A stretch of DNA of 40,522 nucleotides from assembly GCA_043775015.1 (NCBI GenBank), contig JAYVSV010000121.1, forward strand, positions 1 to 40,522, read 5' to 3'. The position numbers were made by a program, and so were the translations under genes. This DNA comes from CANJXF01 sp043775015 (lineage in GTDB: Bacteria; Verrucomicrobiota; Verrucomicrobiia; Limisphaerales; CANJXF01). Positions 25,740 through 33,856 of the stretch are shown piece by piece. Below the pieces are notes generated by a model. It did no database searches. It saw nothing but the letters and a program-made list of their open reading frames with translations, and was not told where the DNA came from. Every line of letters begins with the position of its first letter. Position 1 is the first letter of the stretch.

Positions 25740-26495
25740 ATGTTGATTCGAATTTTCTTAATTGTCGCCATCGTCGCTGGATTAGCCGCTGCGGGAATTG
25801 GTTTCGTGCAGGTGAAGAACAAACTGGTCGCCACCATGGAGGAACGCGATGCCGAGAAAAAAGATAAGTTGATCGCGGAAAAGAGTTTGGCCTCCACGAA
25901 AAAAACGTTGAAGGCGACAGAGGAAGATCTGACCACGACGAAGAAAACTTTGGCTACAACGAAGACGGAGTTGCAGACGATGACGGCCAAAGCGGACGAC
26001 TTGGACAAACAGAAAACCGATTTGGCCGGCCAGTTGGCTTCGGCAAAAGGCGAGCGTGATACGGCCCAGCAAAAGTTGGTCATCTGGGACGCATTGCAAA
26101 TGTCCCCGGATCAAGTGCGTGCCACCGTAGCCGATTTGAAAACGACACGGCAGCAGAAGGATGCGCTCACTGCGGAAAACAAGACCATTTCGATGGATAA
26201 CAAGAAGCTCAACGCCAAGATCGATGATTTGATCGGGCCGGATCGTCCGGTTCCATTGCCAGCGGGATTGAAGGGGAACGTGGTTGCAGTTGATCCGAAA
26301 TATGATTTCGTTGTGCTCGATATCGGTGAAAAACAAGGTGTTCTTGAACGGGGTGAGATGCTTGTAAATCGGCGTGGCGTGTTGGTTGCCAAAGTCCGCA
26401 TCACCAGTGTTTCCGCAGAGCGCAGCGTCGCCAACGTATTGCCTGACTGGAAAGGCAAAGTTGAAATAATGGAAGGCGACCAAGTCCTTTACTAA
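25740..26495 (+). CDS. Membrane-anchored coiled-coil protein, MreC-like C-terminal domain
   Basis: 251 aa. Residues 1-22 form one hydrophobic helix, followed by a long Lys/Glu/Thr-rich coiled coil (about 25-165) with heptad-like repeats such as STKKTLKATEEDL. The C-terminal ~75 residues are beta-rich (GNVVAVDPKYDFVVLDIG, GVLVAKVRITSV) and look like the MreC/FlgT-type barrel. The arrangement of helix, coiled coil and beta domain suits a periplasmic scaffold or envelope-shape protein. True MreC has a longer double barrel, so orthology is not claimed. A small lipoprotein gene starts one base after the stop, implying co-translation. Confidence 0.8.
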   Translation: MLIRIFLIVAIVAGLAAAGIGFVQVKNKLVATMEERDAEKKDKLIAEKSLASTKKTLKATEEDLTTTKKTLATTKTELQTMTAKADDLDKQKTDLAGQLASAKGERDTAQQKLVIWDALQMSPDQVRATVADLKTTRQQKDALTAENKTISMDNKKLNAKIDDLIGPDRPVPLPAGLKGNVVAVDPKYDFVVLDIGEKQGVLERGEMLVNRRGVLVAKVRITSVSAERSVANVLPDWKGKVEIMEGDQVLY

Positions 26496-26496
26496 G

Positions 26497-26667
26497 ATGA
26501 AGCTGCGGTTCTTTTCATCCCTGAGATTGCTGGTTCTGATTTATTCTGCGGCACTATTCCTCCTCGTTGGTTGCACTAGCACTGAGCCCGAAAATGTTTC
26601 CTCTCGACCGTGGAACAGTCCACGCGGTTGGACGGGAATGCCTTCTGGAATTAACGAAGGCCGTTAA
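26497..26667 (+). CDS. Small lipoprotein, 56 aa
   Basis: This short gene starts one base after the stop of the MreC-like gene. It encodes a basic N-terminus, a hydrophobic stretch and the lipobox LLVGC with Cys26. The 30-residue mature tail contains RPWNSPRGW and ends in GINEGR. I recall similar RPWN-containing mini-lipoproteins in Verrucomicrobia, but cannot name a family. Lipid anchoring beside a coiled-coil envelope protein suggests a partner role at the cell envelope. It converges on rny with a 22-bp gap. Confidence 0.72.
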   Translation: MKLRFFSSLRLLVLIYSAALFLLVGCTSTEPENVSSRPWNSPRGWTGMPSGINEGR

Positions 26668-26689
26668 TCCAACGAACGGGTTTCTAAAC

Positions 26690-28255
26690 TTACTTGGCGA
26701 ATTCCACGCAGCGCGTTTCCCGCATGACGGTAACGCGAATCTGCCCAGGATACTGCAATTCACCTTCGATTTTGCGTGCGATATTTCTGGCCAGCGCAAA
26801 GGATTGCTCGTCATCCATTTTGTCCGGTTGAACCACGACGCGCAGTTCGCGACCGGCTTGCACGGCAAAACATTTTTCCACTCCGGGAAAGGACAACCCG
26901 ATGTTTTCAAGGGCATCCACCCGTTTGATGTAAGTCGTCATTGTCTCGGAACGCGCACCAGGGCGGGAAGCGCTGATCGCGTCAGCGGCACTGACCAGAA
27001 TGCCCAGCAAGCCGGTGTGCGGAACTTCGTCGTGGTGAGACGCGACGCCGTTGACGATGTCCTCCGATTCACCGAAACGCTTGACAAAATCTGCGCCGAC
27101 GCTCGCGTGTGGGCCTTCGACTTCATGGCTGATCGCCTTGCCAATGTCGTGCAGGAGACCGGCGCGTTTTGCCGACATCACATCGATTCCGAGTTCTGCG
27201 GCCATCAGGCCCATGAGATGAGCCACCTCGACGGAATGTTCCAAAATATTTTGCGAAAAGCTGTTGCGAAACCGCAAACGTCCGAGCGTTTTCACGATCT
27301 CTATGTGAACCGGCGGCAAACCCGTTCGCAAAACCGCGTCCTCGCCCGCGTGCAAAATTGTTTCATCCATTTCGCAGCTGACTTTCGCAACGACTTCTTC
27401 GATGCGCGTGGGATGGATTCGACCATCGAGAATTAATCGTTCCATTGCTTCTCGCGCAATTTCGCGCCGCACTGGGTCAAAGCCCGAAAGCACGACAGCG
27501 TTCGGAGTGTCATCGATCAAAACCGTGATCCCAGTCGCGGCTTCAAACGCGCGAATGTTGCGGCCTTCACGCCCGATTATTCGACCCTTCATGTCGTCGC
27601 CGGTCAAGGCAACGGTCGCTGTGGAAATTTCGAACGTGTGGTCACCGGCGTAACGCTGAATGGCGACGCTGATAATTCTTCGGGCTTTTTCTTCCGCCTT
27701 AAGTTTCGCGTCATCGAGAATATGACGGGTAATAATCCCTGCATCCCGCAACGCATCCTGCTCGACTTCCTTCAAAAGCCCGGCGCGCGCCTCGGCCATG
27801 CTGATTTGAGAAATTCTTTCCAATTCATGGCGCCGTTGTTGGTTTAGACCGTCAAATTCCTTGTGAAGCGCTTCGATTTGATGCTCTTTGCTCCGATAGT
27901 CCTGCTCCATGCTGCGAAGCATTGTTTCTTCCTGCATGACCTTTTCCAACTGGCGATTGATCAGGGATTCTCGCTCGTTCAAGCGTTGCTCGGAAGTGTC
28001 GAAATCTTTGCGCCGAGCGGCGAAGAGTTGTTCGGTTTGCTCACGAAGTTTAAGGGCATCTTCATTAGCTGTCAGGCGCGCTTCGCGGATGAGGGCGTCG
28101 GCATTGGCGCGCGCCCCTTCCAGAACGGTCCTCTCCTGAATGGATTGAGCCGCCCGAAGGTTGCGTTCCTTCCAGCGCAGCAGCCAGTAGCCGAAGGCAG
28201 AACCGACGAGAAAAATGGCTGCTCCGGCGATAAAACTATAAACGGAAAGTGTCAT
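26690..28255 (-). CDS. rny: Ribonuclease Y
   Basis: 521 aa, the normal length for the family. Domain order: an N-terminal membrane helix (about 1-23), a long charged coiled coil (to about 200), a KH domain with GRIIGREGRNIRAFE (about 220-240), and an HD domain with the metal motif LLHDIGKA (about 365) and later SHHDEVPHTG. It is a membrane-attached endoribonuclease that initiates mRNA turnover. The start overlaps the stop of the 5-formyl-THF cyclo-ligase gene by ATGA, so it is the last member of the rarA operon. The metal-binding His-Asp pair is intact. Identification is secure. Confidence 0.96.
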   Translation of the reverse strand: MTLSVYSFIAGAAIFLVGSAFGYWLLRWKERNLRAAQSIQERTVLEGARANADALIREARLTANEDALKLREQTEQLFAARRKDFDTSEQRLNERESLINRQLEKVMQEETMLRSMEQDYRSKEHQIEALHKEFDGLNQQRRHELERISQISMAEARAGLLKEVEQDALRDAGIITRHILDDAKLKAEEKARRIISVAIQRYAGDHTFEISTATVALTGDDMKGRIIGREGRNIRAFEAATGITVLIDDTPNAVVLSGFDPVRREIAREAMERLILDGRIHPTRIEEVVAKVSCEMDETILHAGEDAVLRTGLPPVHIEIVKTLGRLRFRNSFSQNILEHSVEVAHLMGLMAAELGIDVMSAKRAGLLHDIGKAISHEVEGPHASVGADFVKRFGESEDIVNGVASHHDEVPHTGLLGILVSAADAISASRPGARSETMTTYIKRVDALENIGLSFPGVEKCFAVQAGRELRVVVQPDKMDDEQSFALARNIARKIEGELQYPGQIRVTVMRETRCVEFAK

Positions 28256-28839
28256 TCAAACCTCGCGTCCGCATTCACTTCATGCCATCGCGTCGGTGTC
28301 AAAATACAATTTAAACAAACATCGTGCGGTTCGGTCGGAATCGCTTCAACAACTTGTTCGTCGAAACCCACTCCGCACGTCGTTCCGGAAATCTGCGCCA
28401 GCAACCGGTCATAAAACCCTCTGCCCCGACCGAGCCGCCGCCCCATGTAATCGAAGCCTACTCCAGGAACCAGCGCAAAGTCCAGCCGGTTTAGCGACAC
28501 CTCGAGGCAATCCGGCTTCGGTTCGCGAATCCCGAATTGGCCGGGCAAAAGGTCTCTTTCAACATTTTCTATCTGGCAAGCGATGTAACAATTGTTTTCC
28601 GTGTCAAATTTCGGAAACGCCACAATTTTATTCGCCGCCACCGCTTCGGGAATCAGTGGCCAAACATCCAGTTCATTTAACATCGGTGCATAAAACAAAA
28701 TGATTTGAGCCTCTCGCCAAGCGATCTGTTTTTCCAAATGATCACAAGCGTCGGCAGAAAACTGCTTGCGTTGATCCGCAGAAAGCATCTTCAAACGCTG
28801 GTGCAATTCTTGACGAAGTATTTTTTTCTCAGAACTCAT
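28252..28839 (-). CDS. 5-formyltetrahydrofolate cyclo-ligase
   Basis: 195 aa, typical size. The family signature is in LVPGVGFDYMGRRLGRGRGFYDRLL (split here only by position: PGVGFD, then GRRLGRGRGFYDR), which binds ATP and folate. AFPKFD in the middle is also usual. It converts 5-formyl-THF to 5,10-methenyl-THF with ATP, in the cytosol. It starts three bases after the pilin-like gene and overlaps rny by four, so the grouping is operonic rather than functional: one-carbon salvage with RNA decay and replication repair. Confidence 0.94.
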   Translation of the reverse strand: MSSEKKILRQELHQRLKMLSADQRKQFSADACDHLEKQIAWREAQIILFYAPMLNELDVWPLIPEAVAANKIVAFPKFDTENNCYIACQIENVERDLLPGQFGIREPKPDCLEVSLNRLDFALVPGVGFDYMGRRLGRGRGFYDRLLAQISGTTCGVGFDEQVVEAIPTEPHDVCLNCILTPTRWHEVNADARFE

Positions 28840-28842
28840 TTG

Positions 28843-29265
28843 TCACCGAATTTTTTTGGTTCGCTTTTGAACTCCATCAAAAATAAGCCCACAGGGATAG
28901 CCTAGGTGTCCGTGAATTTTACAACGTAAGAAAATTGTATTTGTATCGCTGGGCTTCATTTGAAAAGTCACAATTTCATAGGAACAATTTGAAGATTTAA
29001 TTGATGACCAATCAGAAACGTATTTCTTCAAAGGATCACTAGGGCAAATTACCATCCTCGCAGCTCCTTGATCAATTATTGGCTGAAGATTTGTGGGGAA
29101 AAATCCTTCATTGTCTTCGGCCCACTGTGTTGCGGCCCAACAGATGGAGCACATTTGATTACCGCAACTGGTGGATTCGAAAGCTCTCTTATTTAATCGA
29201 GTGACGACCAAAAGAATTATTAAAATACCCACGCTTCCAATGAAAACTGTCTTCCACTTCTTCAT
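28843..29265 (-). CDS. Pseudopilin-like membrane protein without a canonical prepilin signal
   Basis: 140 aa. One N-terminal helix (VFIGSVGILIILLVV) follows a short basic leader but lacks the FTLIE prepilin motif. The rest reads like the soluble part of a Verrucomicrobia pseudopilin: a paired-Cys segment near CGNQMCSICWAATQWAEDNEG, FFPTNLQPI, a VICPSDP stretch and a C-terminal RCKIHGHLGYP. The start overlaps the rarA stop by ATGA and the next gene begins three bases after its stop, so it is locked into a housekeeping operon. Function unknown; it could be a pilin-derived envelope protein no longer processed. Confidence 0.75.
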   Translation of the reverse strand: MKKWKTVFIGSVGILIILLVVTRLNKRAFESTSCGNQMCSICWAATQWAEDNEGFFPTNLQPIIDQGAARMVICPSDPLKKYVSDWSSIKSSNCSYEIVTFQMKPSDTNTIFLRCKIHGHLGYPCGLIFDGVQKRTKKIR

Positions 29266-30649
29266 TTGGGTCTTATTCCAGAAGATTTGTTTTTGATTTG
29301 ATCAAATTGAGCACGCCATTTCTCCACGCGCTCTTTGATTTTCTTTTCCACGCCTTGATCGGTCGGTTCGTAATAATGTTTCGTCGCGCCATAATCCTGT
29401 GGCACGAAATGTCCGGGCGCATCGTGTGCATACTGATAACCTTCGCCGTGGCCGAGACGTTTTGCTCCTTGATAATGGGCATCTCGTAAATGTTGAGGAA
29501 CGGGCAGCGTGCGTCCGGCGCGAACATCTTCCAGCGCCGCATCAATCGCCATGTAAGCGCTGTTGCTCTTGTTCGCCGTCGCAATGTAAATCGCCGCTTC
29601 CGCAATCGGAATCCGCGCTTCCGGCCAGCCGATAAACTCCGACGCAGTGTGCGCCGCTTGCGCGAGAATCAGCGCCATCGGGTCCGCCAGCCCAACATCT
29701 TCCGCCGCGCAAATCACAATTCGACGCGTGATAAAGCGCGGGTCTTCTCCGGCGTGAATCATTTTCGCCAGCCAATAAAGCGTCGCGTCGGGATCGCTGC
29801 CGCGCATCGATTTAATGAACGCGGAAATCGTGTCGTAATGCGCGTCGCCATCGCCGTCATAGACAATCGCTTTTTTCTGAATGCATTGTTCGGCGACCGA
29901 CAAATTGATGTGAATGAATCCGTCGCTCGCGGGCGATGTGGTGAGCGCCGCAATCTCCAAAGAGTTCAAAGCTTTGCGCGCGTCGCCATCAGAAATTTTT
30001 GCCAGATGCCGCAACGCCTCTTCGTCCGCGCGAATTTTGATGTGGCCCAATCCACGCACTTCACGCGCAACGCGCGTTGCAACAATTCGTAAAGATCTTC
30101 TTCCGTCAACGATTGCAGTTCAAAAATTTGCGAACGCGAAACGAGCGGTGAATTGACAAAGAAAAATGGATTATGCGTCGTCGCGCCGATCAACCGCACC
30201 ACGCCGCTTTCCACATCCGGCAAAAGAATGTCCTGCTGCGCTTTGTTGAACCGATGAATTTCGTCGATGAACAAAATCGTGGATTGGCCGGTATTTTCCA
30301 AACGATTCCCCGCCGCAGCCAGAACGCGCCTCATGTCCGCCACATTCGATTCCACGCCGCTGAGCCGTTCGAATTTATTTTTCGTCTGGTTGGCAATGAT
30401 TTGCGCGAGCGAAGTTTTGCCGGTGCCGGGCGGCCCATAAAAAATCAGCGATTGAATCCGATCCGATTCGATAGCGCGCCGGAGAAGCTGGCCGGGAGCG
30501 AGAATGTGGTTCTGCCCGCAATATTCGTCCAGCGTTTGTGGGCGCATCCGCGCTGCGAGCGGCCGGTTGCGAAAAACCCGCGTCTCACCGTCGTCCGTTT
30601 TGGAAACGTCCGGCTCCGCCGAAGTCGCAAACAAATCACTCTCTGCCAT
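29262..30649 (-). pseudogene. rarA: Replication-associated recombination protein A, frameshifted
   Basis: A RarA/MgsA AAA+ clamp-loader-like ATPase split between two frames. The first part (30649 downward) has the QNHILAPG region, Walker A in GPPGTGKTS, Walker B in FIDEIHRF and GATTHNP. It runs in frame to LLQRALR. The family sequence continues at once in another frame as RGLGHIKIRADEEALRHL, then the SDGDARKALNSLE and C-terminal tetramer region to 29262. The switch lies at about 30060-30066, where two extra or one missing base would restore a ~461-aa protein. Both halves are otherwise free of stops and well conserved. RarA acts at stalled replication forks. It heads the operon with the pilin-like protein, cyclo-ligase and rny. 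A sequence error is more likely than true loss. Confidence 0.88.
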
Positions 30650-30772
30650 GCAGCAAAATTAGCAGACCAAACAAGCAAATGCCCGAAAAAGAATTAGGGT
30701 GAGTTTCCAATTCCCGCCGATTTACAACCCATTCAAGACGCAGTAGCCTTTTGCAAAGTTCCCACGCGCTGA

Positions 30773-33772
30773 ATGGCTCAATGCAAAACTAAAATTAAAT
30801 GGTTGGTCGGTTTATCAGCGGTTTTGGCTGCGTCGCACTGTGGTGTCGTGCAAGCGGAGGTTTCGCCGTTCGGCGCGGCTCGGACGATTCTCGAATCCAA
30901 ATGCATCGAATGTCATGGCGGAAAATTTGAGCGCGCCAAGCTGAATCTCTCCACGCGCGAATCGCTTTTGCGCGGCGGCGAAAGTGGGCCGGGTGTTGTG
31001 ACGGGGGACGCGAAAGCGAGTTTGCTCTACAAAAAAATCACGCACGTCGATGAGCCGGGCATGCCTTACAAGCGGGAGAAATTGTCCGGGAACGAAATCG
31101 CGCAACTCGCTAAATGGATTAACGCGGGCGCGGTTTACGAGCAGCCGTTGACCGCGAAGGTCGAAAAAATCTGGTCGCTGCAACCGCTCAAGAAATCTGC
31201 GCCGCCGAAAATCAAAAACAAATCTTGGGCGAAAACGCCAGTTGATCAGTTCGTTCTCGCTAAGCTGGAAGAGAAGGGGATGAAGCCTTCGCCGACGGCG
31301 GACAAGCGAACTTTGTTGCGGCGCGTCACGTTTGATTTGATTGGTTTGCCGCCGACACCGGAAGAGATGCGCGATTTTCTTGCCGACAAATCTCCGAAGG
31401 CGTTTGAGAAAGTGGTGGATCGTTTGCTGGCCAGCCCGCGTTACGGGGAACGTTGGGCGCGGCATTGGCTCGATGTGGTTCATTACGCCGATTCTCACGG
31501 ACACGATCAGGATCGTCCCCGCCCGAATGCGTGGCCATATCGCGACTATTTGATTCGTTCGTTTAACGAAGACAAACCTTACGCCCGTTTTGTGGAGGAA
31601 CAAATCGCCGGTGACGCTCTTTTTCCCGACGAACCGCAGGGAGTGGTTGCGCTCGGCTTCATTGCGACCGGCCCGTGGGATGAGAGTTCGCAAATGCACA
31701 TCGTGGCCGACACGGTGGACAAAAAAATGGCGCAGAATCTGGATCGCGATGACATGGTTGCCGTAACGATGTCCACGTTTGTCAGTAGCACGGTGCATTG
31801 CGCACGGTGTCATAATCACAAGTTTGATCCCATTTCGCAGAAGGAATATTACAATCTTCAATCGGTCTTCGCTGGCGTGGATCGCGTGGATCGGCCGTAC
31901 GATCTCGATCCAAAAATCCATGCGACGCGCCAGGCTTTGTTGAAAAAGAAAACCGCTTTGGACGTGAACCCAAAAGATAAATCGTTGCTCGACGCGTCCG
32001 TGCAATCCGAAATTGCTGAGTGGGAAAAGCAAGTTGGCCCCGTCGCAGTCGCTTGGACGATTCTTGATCCAATTGTCAGCACAAGCCAAGGCGGCGCGAC
32101 AATGACAAAGCAATCCGATCTTTCTGTTGTCGCGAGCGGAACGAAGCCTGAGTCCGACACTTACACGATCGTGGCGCAGACGGATATCAAGGGAATCACT
32201 GCGGTTCGGCTGGAAGTTTTGGCCGACGAAAGTCTGCCGCAAAAAGGTCCCGGGCGTCAGGACAATGGCAACATCACGCTGACGGAATTCCATCTGAAAG
32301 CCGGGCCGAAAGGTGAAATGAATTCAACGAAATTGATCGCGTTTCAAAATCCGTCCGCAGATTTCAACCAGAAGGATTGGGAAGTCGCGAAGGCGATGGA
32401 TGGCGACACGAATACGGGTTGGGGAATTCATCCTGCGGTGGGCAAATCGCATTTCGCATTTTTCGAACTGAAGGAGAATCTTGGTTTCGATTTTGGCACG
32501 ACGCTGACTTTCATTTTGGAGCAACAGCATGGAGGCGCACATTTAATCGGGCGAACGCGCTTGTCGGTCACCAGTTCACCGCGTCCCGTGCAGGTCGGTT
32601 CGCTTCCGGAAAATATTTCTAAGATTCTTGCGATCAATGTTGCAGCGCGAACCGACGATCAGAAAATTGAACTTGCGGGTTACGTTTTGAAGGCGGGCGT
32701 GGAGAGACAGCTTGCGACATTGCCTGTGCCGAAATTGGTTTATGCCGCGACCAGCGATTTTCCGCCTCAGAAAAATTTTACCCCCGCTAAAACTCCGCGA
32801 CCCGTTCATCTGCTCAAGCGCGGCGATATTACCAAGCCCGATGAACCTGCTTCGCCTGGCGCGCTCGCGTGCATTGCGGATTTGAATCCGCAATTCAGTC
32901 TTGCTGATCCAAATAATGAAGCCACCCGCCGCGCCGCGCTCGCAAAATGGATTTCCAATCCAAAAAACGTTTTGACCTGGCGCTCCATTGTGAACCGGGT
33001 TTGGCATTATCATTTCGGGCGCGGCATCGTCCAGACGCCTAATGATTTTGGTGAAATGGGATCGCGTCCGACGCACCCGGAATTACTCGACTGGCTCGCG
33101 GCCACATTTTTTGAAAGCGGTGGCTCGATCAGGCAGTTGCACAAACTGATTCTGACCAGTGCCGTTTACCAGCAATCGTGCGCGGACAATCCGTCGTTCG
33201 CGAAAGTTGATTCTGGAAATCTTTTTCTCTGGCGAATGAACCGCACGCGACTCGATGCGGAAGCCTTGCGCGATGCAATTCTTCAAATCACCGGCAAACT
33301 GGATCTCACGATGGGCGGTCCGTCCGTTATGCAATTTTATCTGGAAGATCCCACGCCCGATCGCACGCCAACGGTGGATTACGGGCGTTTCGATGTCGAT
33401 TCGCCAGTGAATTTTCGTCGCAGCATTTACCGCTACATTTATCGCACCTTGCCCGATCCGTTCATGGACACGCTGGATTGCGCGGACCCGTCGCAACTAA
33501 CGGCCGTGCGAAATATTTCGGTCACGGCACTCCAAGCGCTCGCGATGTGGAATAATCGTTTTGTCATCCGCCAAAGCGAACATCTCGCGACACGAGTTGC
33601 CAGCGCGAGCAACAGCATCGAAAAACAAATTGAACTGGTTTACGATTTGGCTTTGGGCCGTGCGCCGAATCGCAGCGAGGCAAAGGAGTTGAAGATTTAC
33701 GCGACGAAACATGGCATGGCAAATACGTGCCGGCTCATTTTGAACAGCAACGAATTTATTTTTGTAAATTAA
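30773..33772 (+). CDS. PSD1 / planctomycete-type cytochrome c protein, second copy
   Basis: 999 aa. A Sec signal peptide covers about residues 1-28. A planctomycete cytochrome c domain has CIECH at 44-48, and DUF1549 follows (about 150-360) with the second motif CARCH at 343-347. The middle (about 455-600) is a discoidin-like beta region (VRLEVLADESLPQ, MDGDTNTGWGIHP) rather than the LamG insert of the copy at 8136. DUF1553 occupies about 715-970 (RSIVNRVWHYHFGRGIV), and the chain ends in LNSNEFIFVN. It is exported and heme-binding, with an unestablished role. The discoidin-like insert suggests carbohydrate or surface binding. The gene stands 123 bp from the divergent rarA and 84 bp before its DUF1501 partner. 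Confidence 0.92.
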   Translation: MAQCKTKIKWLVGLSAVLAASHCGVVQAEVSPFGAARTILESKCIECHGGKFERAKLNLSTRESLLRGGESGPGVVTGDAKASLLYKKITHVDEPGMPYKREKLSGNEIAQLAKWINAGAVYEQPLTAKVEKIWSLQPLKKSAPPKIKNKSWAKTPVDQFVLAKLEEKGMKPSPTADKRTLLRRVTFDLIGLPPTPEEMRDFLADKSPKAFEKVVDRLLASPRYGERWARHWLDVVHYADSHGHDQDRPRPNAWPYRDYLIRSFNEDKPYARFVEEQIAGDALFPDEPQGVVALGFIATGPWDESSQMHIVADTVDKKMAQNLDRDDMVAVTMSTFVSSTVHCARCHNHKFDPISQKEYYNLQSVFAGVDRVDRPYDLDPKIHATRQALLKKKTALDVNPKDKSLLDASVQSEIAEWEKQVGPVAVAWTILDPIVSTSQGGATMTKQSDLSVVASGTKPESDTYTIVAQTDIKGITAVRLEVLADESLPQKGPGRQDNGNITLTEFHLKAGPKGEMNSTKLIAFQNPSADFNQKDWEVAKAMDGDTNTGWGIHPAVGKSHFAFFELKENLGFDFGTTLTFILEQQHGGAHLIGRTRLSVTSSPRPVQVGSLPENISKILAINVAARTDDQKIELAGYVLKAGVERQLATLPVPKLVYAATSDFPPQKNFTPAKTPRPVHLLKRGDITKPDEPASPGALACIADLNPQFSLADPNNEATRRAALAKWISNPKNVLTWRSIVNRVWHYHFGRGIVQTPNDFGEMGSRPTHPELLDWLAATFFESGGSIRQLHKLILTSAVYQQSCADNPSFAKVDSGNLFLWRMNRTRLDAEALRDAILQITGKLDLTMGGPSVMQFYLEDPTPDRTPTVDYGRFDVDSPVNFRRSIYRYIYRTLPDPFMDTLDCADPSQLTAVRNISVTALQALAMWNNRFVIRQSEHLATRVASASNSIEKQIELVYDLALGRAPNRSEAKELKIYATKHGMANTCRLILNSNEFIFVN

Positions 33773-33777
33773 TTTCT

Positions 33778-33803
33778 AGGAGGAGCCGACGTGAGGAGGC
33801 TCA
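33778..33803. repeat. Small REP-like GAGCC/GGCTC repeat
   Basis: GAGCC (33783-33787) and GGCTC (33798-33802) flank GACGTGAGGA, with AGGAGG-like runs on both sides. I recall near-identical GACGTGAG-centred repeats in other Verrucomicrobia intergenic regions, but no second copy is in this window. The purine-rich runs are too far from ATG 33857 to serve as its ribosome site. Confidence 0.3.
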
Positions 33804-33856
33804 AATTCAATAAATGAAAATCAAAGCCTCGTTAACTCGTCTCCCACGAATAGACT

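Noticed and set aside
30815..32293. Antisense reading frame of 492 aa
   Set aside because: Fully opposite the second PSD1 gene, which has clear heme and DUF1549 motifs; the antisense product shows none.
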